64,000 nt of DNA from Paracoccus aerius (GTDB lineage: Bacteria; Pseudomonadota; Alphaproteobacteria; Rhodobacterales; Rhodobacteraceae): NCBI RefSeq assembly GCF_014656455.1, contig NZ_BNCL01000001.1:1-64000 (forward strand). Reading direction: 5' to 3'. Shown here piece after piece: positions 9,511-17,277 of the stretch. How positions within the stretch are numbered: position 1 is the stretch's first letter; the number at the start of each line of letters is the position of its first letter. The position numbers and the translations under genes are program-made. Below the pieces are notes generated by a model. The model was not told where the DNA came from. It worked only from the letters and a program-made list of their open reading frames with translations, and searched no databases.

Positions 9511-10170
9511 CTAACTGCGGCCCATCTGGGGCATCTGCATCTGCGGCATCTGCGGCAGGCCCAACCCGCCGAAGCCCAGCGTCGGGATCTCGGACGGGAT
9601 GATGCGGGTGTATTTCGTGCCCTCGATCGACGCGCCGGCCATCAGGCCCGCCTGGCCGAAGATCATCGCCACGACCGGAAGCTGTGCGGTGATCGTGTCC
9701 GCGCCAAGCGCCATGCCGCCCTGCGGGATCGCGTAGAAGGCGTTGGCACCGGCCAGCCAGCCGGGCGAGGCACGGAAGGATGCAAGCGCCCCGTCGGTCT
9801 GGAAGATCAGCACATGCGCATATTGCTGGGCCCCCGCCTGAAAGCCCACCGTCGCGCGGGTGGCGGAATAGTAATCCACCGTCGCCCCGCCGATCCGCAG
9901 CGCGCCTTGCCCATAGGCGCCGCCCACGCCAAGCGCGGCCTCGGTCATCAGGGGCATGTACAGGACGCCGCGCGCGTTCTGCACCAAAGCCTGTGCAGAA
10001 GGATAGTTCTGGATCAGGTAGTTATGCGTCTCATCCACCCGCGCATCCAGTTGCGCCCCTGCGTTGGTTCCGACCGCGTTGCTGCACCCGGCAAGCGCCA
10101 GGGCGGCGGTGCCGGCCGCGCCCTTCAACAGCAAGCGTCGGTCGATCCTGGTCTGGAAAAGGCTGCTCAT
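9511..10170 (-). CDS. SYLF-domain (YSC84-like) lipoprotein
   Basis: 219 aa from the ATG at 10170. The N-terminus has a twin-arginine-like RRLLLKG followed by a lipobox (LALAGC), so it is probably exported and lipid-anchored. The body (GVLYMPLMTEAALGVGGAYGQGAL, YYSATRATVGFQAGAQQY) fits the SYLF/YSC84 lipid-binding family. The C-terminus is a Met/Pro/Gln-rich repeat (PQMPQMQMPQM). It lies 110 bp downstream of hemB on the same strand. Role unknown. Confidence 0.85.
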   Translation of the reverse strand: MSSLFQTRIDRRLLLKGAAGTAALALAGCSNAVGTNAGAQLDARVDETHNYLIQNYPSAQALVQNARGVLYMPLMTEAALGVGGAYGQGALRIGGATVDYYSATRATVGFQAGAQQYAHVLIFQTDGALASFRASPGWLAGANAFYAIPQGGMALGADTITAQLPVVAMIFGQAGLMAGASIEGTKYTRIIPSEIPTLGFGGLGLPQMPQMQMPQMGRS

Positions 10171-10280
10171 CACTTGTCCCCACGTGTCGCGCCGGATGCC
10201 CGGCATTTTTCGGCGAATGTAGGGGATATGACGCGTCCTGTCACCCGCCCCGATGGGGACGGGCGACGGATCGCCTGCGC

Positions 10281-11285
10281 TCAGGCGCGGGCCGCGATCG
10301 CCTCGGCCACAAGCGGCGCGAAATAGGTCAGGATGCCGTCGCAGCCCGCGCGCCTGAAACACAGAAGGCTTTCGAACATCGCATCGCGCGACAGCCAGCC
10401 GTTGCGGATCGCGCCTTCCAGCATCGCGTATTCGCCGCTGACCTGATAGGCGAAGGTGGGCGCGCCGAACTGGTCCTTCACGGCGCGGCAGATGTCCAGA
10501 TAGGGCAGGCCGGGCTTGACCATGACCATGTCCGCGCCCTCGGCCAAGTCGCGGGCCACGCAGCGGATCGCCTCGCCCCGGTTGGCGGGATTGACCTGAT
10601 AGGTCTTCTTGTCGCCCACCAGCCGACCCGAGGCACCTACCGCGTCCCGGAACGGCCCATAGAAGCTTGACGCGAACTTGGCCGCATAGGACAGGATCGC
10701 CGTGTGCTTGTGGCCCGCCTGTTCAAGGGCCGACCGCAGCGCCCCGATGCGGCCGTCCATCATGTCAGACGGCCCCAGGATGTCGGCGCCGCTTTCCGCC
10801 TGGGCCAGGGCCATGCGGACCAGGGCCTCGACCGTTTCGTCATTCAGGATTTCGCCGTTCACGACGATGCCGTCATGGCCGTTGGCGTTGTAGGGATCCA
10901 GCGCGATGTCGGTCATCACCGCCAGGTCCGGCGCGACCTCCTTGACGGCGCGGATGGCGCGGTTGCCGATATTGTCGGGATCCCATGCGCGTTCGCAGGT
11001 TTCCGTCTTAAGATCCTGGTCGGAATGGGGAAAGATGCAGATGGCCGGGATGTTCAGCCGGGCCGCCCGTTCGGCCGCCCGCTTGGCCCCGTCCAGCGTA
11101 AGCCGTTCCACGCCGGGCATGGAGGTGATCTCCCCTTCGGCCCCCGGAACCTCGGTCACGAAGATCGGCCAGATCAGGTTCGCGGGCGTGACGTCGCATT
11201 CCGACACCATCGCGCGGATCGCGGGCGTCCGGCGCAACCGGCGCAGGCGTGCGGCGGGAAAGGGGGCGATGATCGGCGTCGGCAT
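10281..11285 (-). CDS. hemB: Delta-aminolevulinic acid dehydratase (porphobilinogen synthase)
   Basis: 334 aa from the ATG at 11285 (MPTPIIAPFPAARL); the open frame extends much further upstream but only as antisense to the plus-strand membrane gene. Condenses two 5-aminolevulinates to porphobilinogen in tetrapyrrole synthesis. Active-site lysines are Lys203 (SYAAKFAS) and Lys257 (MVKPG). The metal region reads DIALDPYNANGHDG instead of the Cys-rich zinc-site sequence, placing it in the non-zinc (Mg-type or metal-independent) class. Confidence 0.97.
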   Translation of the reverse strand: MPTPIIAPFPAARLRRLRRTPAIRAMVSECDVTPANLIWPIFVTEVPGAEGEITSMPGVERLTLDGAKRAAERAARLNIPAICIFPHSDQDLKTETCERAWDPDNIGNRAIRAVKEVAPDLAVMTDIALDPYNANGHDGIVVNGEILNDETVEALVRMALAQAESGADILGPSDMMDGRIGALRSALEQAGHKHTAILSYAAKFASSFYGPFRDAVGASGRLVGDKKTYQVNPANRGEAIRCVARDLAEGADMVMVKPGLPYLDICRAVKDQFGAPTFAYQVSGEYAMLEGAIRNGWLSRDAMFESLLCFRRAGCDGILTYFAPLVAEAIAARA

Positions 11286-11367
11286 GGCGGGCTTCCTTTT
11301 CGGGGCGGCTTTTCCTTCGGCAACAGCCGTTCTAAGGTCGCGCGCGATCAAGGACAAGGAAGCCCTC

Positions 11368-11940
11368 GTGCCGCAATTCGATAGCCTGGTCGGCTTTCTG
11401 GACAGCCGGTCCTTTGGCACGGTCTGGTATTGGCTGATGGTGATCGGCCTGTGGTCCTTTACCGGCCGCGCCATCATCGGCGTCCCGGTCGAAGTCCTGG
11501 GCCGCGCGCGCACCGCCCTGGCCGAGGGCAAGGCCGACGCGCCGGTCGTGCTGCACCTGCTGGACTGGCTGTCGCTTGTGCTGCCCCGCTGGCAGCTTGG
11601 GGGTCGCGAGGGCGCGGTGCTTCTGGCCGTGACGGGCTTCGGGCTGACCTCGCTTGCCATCATGGGGATCGGCTATGGGCTGGAACTGGCGCTTGCGGCC
11701 TTCCTGCTGCTGCTTCCCTTGGCGATCCTGTTCTGGATGCGGGTGCTGCTGGCCCGCCGCCTGATGCCCCTGCTGGCCGCCGCTGAACAGGGCACCCGCC
11801 CGGTCCCCGAAGCCGCAGCCGAGGCCGTGCGCCGCATGGTGATCCACCGTCGGCTGGTCACGCTGCTGTCGATGCTGGCCGTGGCCATCACCGCGATATG
11901 GGGGGCGCTGTGGTCGGTGATCCATCCCTATGGCTTCTGA
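11368..11940 (+). CDS. Small multi-pass membrane protein, unknown function
   Basis: 190 aa from the GTG at 11368, preceded by AAGGACAAGGA. The sequence has hydrophobic segments near 20-40 (VWYWLMVIGLWSF), 75-120 (GREGAVLLAVTGFGL and LELALAAFLLLLPLAILF) and at the C-terminus (LSMLAVAITAIWGALW). The larger open frame that begins before it is antisense to hemB and not protein-like there. Divergent from hemB and directly upstream of mfd. I do not recognise the family. Confidence 0.72.
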   Translation: MPQFDSLVGFLDSRSFGTVWYWLMVIGLWSFTGRAIIGVPVEVLGRARTALAEGKADAPVVLHLLDWLSLVLPRWQLGGREGAVLLAVTGFGLTSLAIMGIGYGLELALAAFLLLLPLAILFWMRVLLARRLMPLLAAAEQGTRPVPEAAAEAVRRMVIHRRLVTLLSMLAVAITAIWGALWSVIHPYGF

Positions 11941-11942
11941 CC

Positions 11943-11970
11943 TTGACACCGCCGCGCGGCGCTTTACCTC
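11943..11970 (+). promoter_or_regulatory. Candidate mfd promoter (possibly leaderless)
   Basis: A perfect -35 TTGACA (11943-11948) is followed after 16 bp by a weak -10 TACCTC (11965-11970). This would start transcription within a few bases of the mfd ATG at 11977. No Shine-Dalgarno is visible before that ATG. Confidence 0.4.
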
Positions 11971-11976
11971 ACCCCC

Positions 11977-14900
11977 ATGGCCGAACACCTGATCCTTTCC
12001 GGCGCGCCCGAGGGCTATGACGCCGCCCTGATCGCGCGCGAGGCTGCGCGTCCCGAAAACAACGCCAAGCCCGTGATCCACATCGCCCGCGACGACCGGC
12101 GCATGGCGGCGATGCGCGCGGCCCTGGCCTTTCTGGCGCCGGGCCTTGCGGTGCTGGATTTCCCGGCCTGGGACACGACGCCCTATGACCGCATCTCGCC
12201 CTCGCCCGATATCCAGGCGGCGCGGATGGCGACGCTGGCCGGGCTGGCGCAGGGGGCGGTCAAGGGGCCCTTCGTGCTGCTGACCACGCTGAACGCGGTG
12301 ATGCAGCGGGTGCCCCCGCGCAATCTGGTGGCCGCGGCCAGCTTCACGGCCCGCGTGGGCGACCGCATCGACGAGGGTGCCTTGCGCGATTTTCTGGTGC
12401 GCATGGGCTTTACCCAGTCGCCTACTGTGACGGAACCCGGCGACTACGCCGTGCGCGGCGGCATCATCGACATCTTCCCGCCCGGCGAATCCGGCCCGAT
12501 CCGGCTGGACCTGTTCGGTGACGTGCTGGACGGCGCCCGCCGGTTCGATGCCGAGACGCAGCGCACCACCGAGAAGCTGTCGCGGATCGAGCTTGCCCCC
12601 ATGTCCGAGGTGATCCTGGATCAGGACGCGATCACCCGCTTCCGCCAGAATTACCGCACGGAATATGGCGGCGGGACCAACGATCCGTTGTATGAAAGCG
12701 TCAGCGCGGGCCGCAAGACGGCGGGGATGGAGCATTGGCTGCCCTGGTTCCACGACCGGATGGAAAGCCTGTTCGACTATCTGCCCGGCGCCTCGGTCGT
12801 GCTGGACGACCACATCGGGCAGGTAATCGACGCCCGCCGCGGCATGATCCGCGAACAGTTCGAGGCCCGAAGGGCCGCGATGGCCGCCAAGGGTCGCAGC
12901 GATACGGTCTACAAGCCCGTGCCGCCTGACGCGATGTTCCCCACTGAAGGGGAATGGGCGTCCTGGCTGGCCGCGCATCGGGTGCTGCGGCTGGCGGTGC
13001 TGCCGCAGCCGCCGGGACCGGGCGTGCTGGATGCGGGCGGGCGCGTGGGCCGCAACTTCGCGCCCGAGCGTCAGTCCGAAAGCGTAAACCTGTTCAGGGC
13101 GTTGGCCGATCATGTGAAGGCGCTGTCGAAGGACCACCGGGTGGTCGTCGCCAGCTTCTCGGACGGCGCAAGAGAGCGTCTGTCGGGGCTTCTGGCCGAC
13201 GAAGGCCTGACGGGTGCGAGGCCGATTGGCGATCTTCGCGACCTTTCCGACCAGCCCGGCGCAGTGGGTCTGGCCGTCTGGCCGCTGGACGAGGGCTTTG
13301 TCGCGGATGGGCAGGCCCTTGGCAAACTGGCGGTGATTTCCGAACAGGACGTGCTGGGCGACCGGCTGATCCGGGGCGCCAAGAAGCGCCGAAAGGCCGA
13401 CAACTTCCTGAAGGACACCACCAGCCTGACGCCGGGCGATCTGGTGGTCCATGTCGAACACGGCATCGGGCGCTATACGGGGCTTGAGACGATCAAGGCC
13501 ATGGGCGTGCCGCACGACTGCGTGGCCTTGGAATATGCGGGCGGCGACCGGCTGTACCTGCCGGTCGAGAACATCGAACTGCTGTCCCGTTACGGGCACG
13601 AGGAAGGCTTGCTGGACCGGCTGGGCGGGGGGGCCTGGCAGGCGCGGAAGGCGCGGCTCAAGGAACGCATCAAGCTGATCGCCGACAAGCTGATGCGCGT
13701 CGCCGCCGAACGCCTGCTGCGTCCCGCCCCCGTGTTGGAGCCAGAGGACCACGACTGGCAGGCCTTCGCAGCCCGCTTCCCCTATTCCGAGACCGAGGAC
13801 CAGATGTCCGCCATCGAGGACGTGGCCGAGGATCTGGCGGCAGGGCGCCCGATGGACCGCTTGATCGTGGGCGATGTGGGCTTCGGCAAGACCGAGGTAG
13901 CGATGCGCGCGGCCTTCATCGCCGCCAGCCAGGGGATGCAGGTGGCGGTCGTGGCACCGACCACGCTGCTGGCCCGCCAGCACTTCAAGACCTTCGCCGA
14001 ACGCTTCCGCGGCACCGCGATCTGCGTGCGCCCCTTGTCGCGCTTCGTGTCGGCCAAGGACGCCGCCAAGACCCGCGAGGGGCTGTCCGATGGCTCGGTG
14101 GACATCGTCGTGGGCACCCATGCGGTGCTGGCCAAGGGCGTGCGCTTCAAGAACCTCGGCCTGCTGATCATCGACGAGGAACAGCATTTCGGCGTGGCCC
14201 ACAAGGAACGGCTGAAGGAACTGCGCAGCGACATCCACGTCCTGACGCTGACCGCGACGCCCATCCCGCGCACGCTGCAACTGTCGCTGACCGGCGTGCG
14301 CGACCTGTCAGTGATCGGAACCCCGCCGGTGGACCGCCTGTCGATCCGCACCTATGTCAGCGAATTCGACAGCGTCACCGTGCGCGAAGCCCTGCTGCGC
14401 GAGAAATACCGCGGCGGGCAAAGCTTCTTCGTCGTCCCGCGCCTGGCAGATCTGCCCGATGTGGAACACTGGCTGAAGGAGAACATGCCGGAACTGAACT
14501 ACCTCGTCGCCCACGGCCAGCTTGCGGCGGGCGATCTAGACAGCCGGATGAACGCCTTCTACGACGGCAGCCACGACGTTCTGCTGGCGACGACCATCGT
14601 GGAAAGCGGGTTGGACATCCCGACCGCCAACACCATGATCGTCTGGCGCGCCGACATGTTCGGCCTGGCGCAGCTTTATCAGATCCGGGGCCGCGTGGGC
14701 CGGTCGAAGACCCGCGCCTATTGCTATCTGACGACCAAGCCCCGCCAGCCGCTGACCCCCCAGGCCATGCGGCGGCTGAAGTTCCTGGGCAGCATCGACG
14801 GCCTGGGTGCAGGCTTCAATCTTGCCTCGCAGGACCTGGACCTGCGCGGCGCGGGCAACCTGCTGGGCGAGGAACAATCGGGCCATATCAAGGAGGTCGG

Positions 14901-15435
14901 GTTCGAGCTTTACCAGCAGATGCTGGAGGAAACCATCGCCAAGCTGAAATCCGGCGAGATCGAGGGCACGCCCGAGGACGAATGGGCACCGCAACTGAAC
15001 CTGGGCGTCCCGGTCACCATCCCCGAAAGCTATATCCCCGACCTGGACGTGCGGCTTGGCCTTTACCGCCGCCTGTCCGGCTTGACCACCAAGGTCGAGC
15101 TTGAGGGCTTCGCGGCCGAGCTGATCGACCGTTTCGGGGCGCTTCCGCGAGAGGTGAACACCCTGCTGCTGGTGATCCGCATCAAGGCGATGGCCAAGCG
15201 GGCCAACATCTCGCGCCTGGATGCCGGGCCGAAGGGTGCCACGGTGCAGTTCCACATGGACAAGTTCCCGAACCCCGCGGGCCTGGTCGAGTTCATGAAC
15301 GACAATCGCTCGCGGGCGAAGATCACCGGCAACAAGATCTTTGTCGCGGACGACTGGAAGTCCGACGCGGACCGGATCAAGGGCGCCTTCGCCGTCGCCC
15401 GCGATCTGGCCGCCAAGGCCAAGGCCGCAAGGTGA
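11977..15435 (+). CDS. mfd: Transcription-repair coupling factor
   Basis: 1152 aa, full length. Displaces RNA polymerase stalled at DNA lesions and recruits UvrA. Domains in order: UvrB-like N-terminal region (PAWDTTPYDRISPS), polymerase-interaction domain near 488 (LVVHVEHGIGRYTG), RecG-like translocase with Walker A GDVGFGKTE near 632, DEEQHFG, TATPIPRT and QIRGRVGRS motifs, and a C-terminal TRCF domain. First gene of a plus-strand set with pabB and pabC. No Shine-Dalgarno precedes the start. Confidence 0.97.
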   Translation: MAEHLILSGAPEGYDAALIAREAARPENNAKPVIHIARDDRRMAAMRAALAFLAPGLAVLDFPAWDTTPYDRISPSPDIQAARMATLAGLAQGAVKGPFVLLTTLNAVMQRVPPRNLVAAASFTARVGDRIDEGALRDFLVRMGFTQSPTVTEPGDYAVRGGIIDIFPPGESGPIRLDLFGDVLDGARRFDAETQRTTEKLSRIELAPMSEVILDQDAITRFRQNYRTEYGGGTNDPLYESVSAGRKTAGMEHWLPWFHDRMESLFDYLPGASVVLDDHIGQVIDARRGMIREQFEARRAAMAAKGRSDTVYKPVPPDAMFPTEGEWASWLAAHRVLRLAVLPQPPGPGVLDAGGRVGRNFAPERQSESVNLFRALADHVKALSKDHRVVVASFSDGARERLSGLLADEGLTGARPIGDLRDLSDQPGAVGLAVWPLDEGFVADGQALGKLAVISEQDVLGDRLIRGAKKRRKADNFLKDTTSLTPGDLVVHVEHGIGRYTGLETIKAMGVPHDCVALEYAGGDRLYLPVENIELLSRYGHEEGLLDRLGGGAWQARKARLKERIKLIADKLMRVAAERLLRPAPVLEPEDHDWQAFAARFPYSETEDQMSAIEDVAEDLAAGRPMDRLIVGDVGFGKTEVAMRAAFIAASQGMQVAVVAPTTLLARQHFKTFAERFRGTAICVRPLSRFVSAKDAAKTREGLSDGSVDIVVGTHAVLAKGVRFKNLGLLIIDEEQHFGVAHKERLKELRSDIHVLTLTATPIPRTLQLSLTGVRDLSVIGTPPVDRLSIRTYVSEFDSVTVREALLREKYRGGQSFFVVPRLADLPDVEHWLKENMPELNYLVAHGQLAAGDLDSRMNAFYDGSHDVLLATTIVESGLDIPTANTMIVWRADMFGLAQLYQIRGRVGRSKTRAYCYLTTKPRQPLTPQAMRRLKFLGSIDGLGAGFNLASQDLDLRGAGNLLGEEQSGHIKEVGFELYQQMLEETIAKLKSGEIEGTPEDEWAPQLNLGVPVTIPESYIPDLDVRLGLYRRLSGLTTKVELEGFAAELIDRFGALPREVNTLLLVIRIKAMAKRANISRLDAGPKGATVQFHMDKFPNPAGLVEFMNDNRSRAKITGNKIFVADDWKSDADRIKGAFAVARDLAAKAKAAR

Positions 15436-16559
15436 CGGAACAGGTCCGGTTCGATCGGGGGCCGCTGCCGGGCGGGACGCTGTTTGCCGCCCCCCGCATG
15501 GTGATCCGCGCGGACAGCCCTGTGGGCGTCGGGCCGGCGCTGCTGGCGATCGAGGCCGCGCGGGCGCAGGGCCTGTGGGTCGCGGGATACCTGTCCTATG
15601 AACTGGGCCACGCGCTGACGCCGAAGCTTGCCCCCCTGATGCCTGCCCAGCGGGGCTGCCCGCTGATCCTGATGGGCGTCTTCGACCGCCCGCTCCCCGC
15701 GCCCGCCTTGCCCGAACCGGCCGGCGTGCGGATAGGACCGGCCCGGCCGCTGTGGTCGCGGGCGCGCTATGACGCGGCCATCGACGCGGTGCGGGCCTAT
15801 ATCGCGGCGGGCGACTGTTACCAGATCAACCTGACCTTTCCGATGCTGGCCGAGGTCGCGGGCGATCCGCTGGCGATCTATGCGGCCCTTGCCGCGCGAC
15901 AGCCAGTAGGCGAGGGCGCCTTTGTCGATCTGGGCGGGCCGGCGGTCCTGTCGCGCAGCCCGGAACTGTTCTTCGCCGTCGATGCCGAAAGCATGATCGA
16001 GACGCGCCCGATGAAGGGCACCGCCGCGCGGTCCCCCGATCCCGCCGAGGACGAGGGCAATGCCCGCAGCCTGCCGGCCTCGGAAAAGAACCGGGCCGAG
16101 AACCTGATGATCGTGGACCTTCTGCGCAATGACCTGTCGCGCATCTGCCTGCCGGGCAGCGTCCGCGTGCCGAAACTGTTCCATGTCGAAACCTATGCCA
16201 CGGTTCACCAGATGACCTCGACCGTGACGGGGCAGCTTGCGCCTGGTGCCGGATTTGCGGACATCCTGCGGGCGATCTTTCCCTGTGGCTCGATCACCGG
16301 GGCGCCCAAGATCCGCGCGATGGAGATCATCGCCGAACTGGAAGGGGCGCCGCGCGGCGTCTATTGCGGCGCAATCGGTTGGATGGACCCGGCGGGGCCC
16401 ATGCGCTTCTCGGTCGCGATCCGCTCGCCGGTGCTGGAGGCGCCGGACCGGCTGCGGCTGAATGTCGGCGGCGGCATTACCCATGACAGCCGTGCCGGTT
16501 CCGAATGGGAGGAAGCATTGTGCAAGGCCGCATTCCTGGACCTGTCCCCGAAGGCCTGA
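15432..16559 (+). CDS. pabB: Aminodeoxychorismate synthase component I
   Basis: 375 aa. Converts chorismate plus ammonia to 4-amino-4-deoxychorismate for folate synthesis. The chorismate-binding core is clear: AGDCYQINLTFP, IETRPMKGTA, NLMIVDLLRNDLSRI, GSITGAPKIRAMEII and the C-terminal YCGAIGW / GGGITHDS. The GTG start overlaps the mfd stop by 4 bp (GTGA), so translation is probably coupled. It is shorter than trpE because the N-terminal region is reduced, usual for this alphaproteobacterial type. The PabA partner is not in the window. Confidence 0.9.
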   Translation: MTEQVRFDRGPLPGGTLFAAPRMVIRADSPVGVGPALLAIEAARAQGLWVAGYLSYELGHALTPKLAPLMPAQRGCPLILMGVFDRPLPAPALPEPAGVRIGPARPLWSRARYDAAIDAVRAYIAAGDCYQINLTFPMLAEVAGDPLAIYAALAARQPVGEGAFVDLGGPAVLSRSPELFFAVDAESMIETRPMKGTAARSPDPAEDEGNARSLPASEKNRAENLMIVDLLRNDLSRICLPGSVRVPKLFHVETYATVHQMTSTVTGQLAPGAGFADILRAIFPCGSITGAPKIRAMEIIAELEGAPRGVYCGAIGWMDPAGPMRFSVAIRSPVLEAPDRLRLNVGGGITHDSRAGSEWEEALCKAAFLDLSPKA

Positions 16560-17155
16560 CTGTCTTCGAGACCATGCGCGCCGAACCCGACGGGCGCATC
16601 GCGCTGTGGCCGCTGCATCTGGACCGGCTGCGGGCGGGCTGCGCGGCGGTGGGCTTTGCCCTTGACGACGCGCGGGTGATGGCGGTCCTGGCCAGGCTGC
16701 CGCGCAGCCGGGTGCTGCGGGCGCGGCTGGCGGTGGATGCGGCGGGCCAGGTCGCGCTGACTCATCAGCCATTGCCGCCGAACCCCGAGGTCTGGCAGGT
16801 CATCCTCTCGGATCACCGGCTGGACAGCGGGGATCCCTGGCTGCGGGTCAAGACATCGCACCGGCCGGTCTATGAGCGCGCCCGTGTGGCCCTTCCCGCA
16901 GGGGTGGACGAGGCGATCCTGCTGAACGAAGGCGGGGAGGTCTGCGAGGGCACGATCACCAGCCTGTTCCTCCGGCGCGGGGGCCGTCTGCTGACTCCGC
17001 CGCTGTCCTGCGGGCTGCTGCCCGGCGTGCTGCGCCGGTCGCTGCTCGAAGCGGGTCGGGCCGAGGAGGCGCGGCTGATGCCCGACGATCTGCGCGACGG
17101 AGAGATCCTGATGGGCAATGCCCTGCGCGGGCTGATCCCGGCGCGGCTGCTTTAG
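16520..17155 (+). CDS. pabC: Aminodeoxychorismate lyase / class IV aminotransferase
   Basis: 211 aa from the GTG at 16520, placed 7 nt after a GGGAGGA Shine-Dalgarno; an in-frame ATG at 16505 has none. The PLP lysine is Lys111 (RVKTSHRPVYERA), and NEGGEVCEGTITSLF and LPGVLR are class IV fold motifs. Directly overlapping pabB, it most likely releases pyruvate from aminodeoxychorismate to give p-aminobenzoate; the class alone would also allow branched-chain amino-acid aminotransferase activity. Confidence 0.85.
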   Translation: MQGRIPGPVPEGLTVFETMRAEPDGRIALWPLHLDRLRAGCAAVGFALDDARVMAVLARLPRSRVLRARLAVDAAGQVALTHQPLPPNPEVWQVILSDHRLDSGDPWLRVKTSHRPVYERARVALPAGVDEAILLNEGGEVCEGTITSLFLRRGGRLLTPPLSCGLLPGVLRRSLLEAGRAEEARLMPDDLRDGEILMGNALRGLIPARLL

Positions 17156-17228
17156 GGCCAGCGTTTCCCGCCCCCGTCGAGGGGGCCGGAAACACCAAGC
17201 CTTCGGCTTGCCGCCCGCCGCAAAAGGA

Positions 17229-17260
17229 AAGCCCCGCCGCGACTGGGTCGGGCGGGGCTT
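17229..17260 (-). terminator. Terminator downstream of clpA
   Basis: A 10-bp stem AAGCCCCGCC (17229-17238) / GGCGGGGCTT (17251-17260). On the minus strand it is followed by TCCTTTTG, just beyond the clpA stop. It may also help end the pabC transcript on the other strand. Confidence 0.75.
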
Positions 17261-17277
17261 CGTTCCTGTCAGGCCGA

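Noticed and set aside
11332..14280. 982-codon minus-strand open frame antisense to mfd
   Set aside because: It lies in the complementary frame of a clear mfd gene, is rich in His/Arg/Gln/Gly with no domain, and has no Shine-Dalgarno; a GC-driven shadow.
17160..17215. Small hairpins after pabC as a regulatory RNA
   Set aside because: Short G/C stems without conservation evidence or a T-run; more likely incidental.
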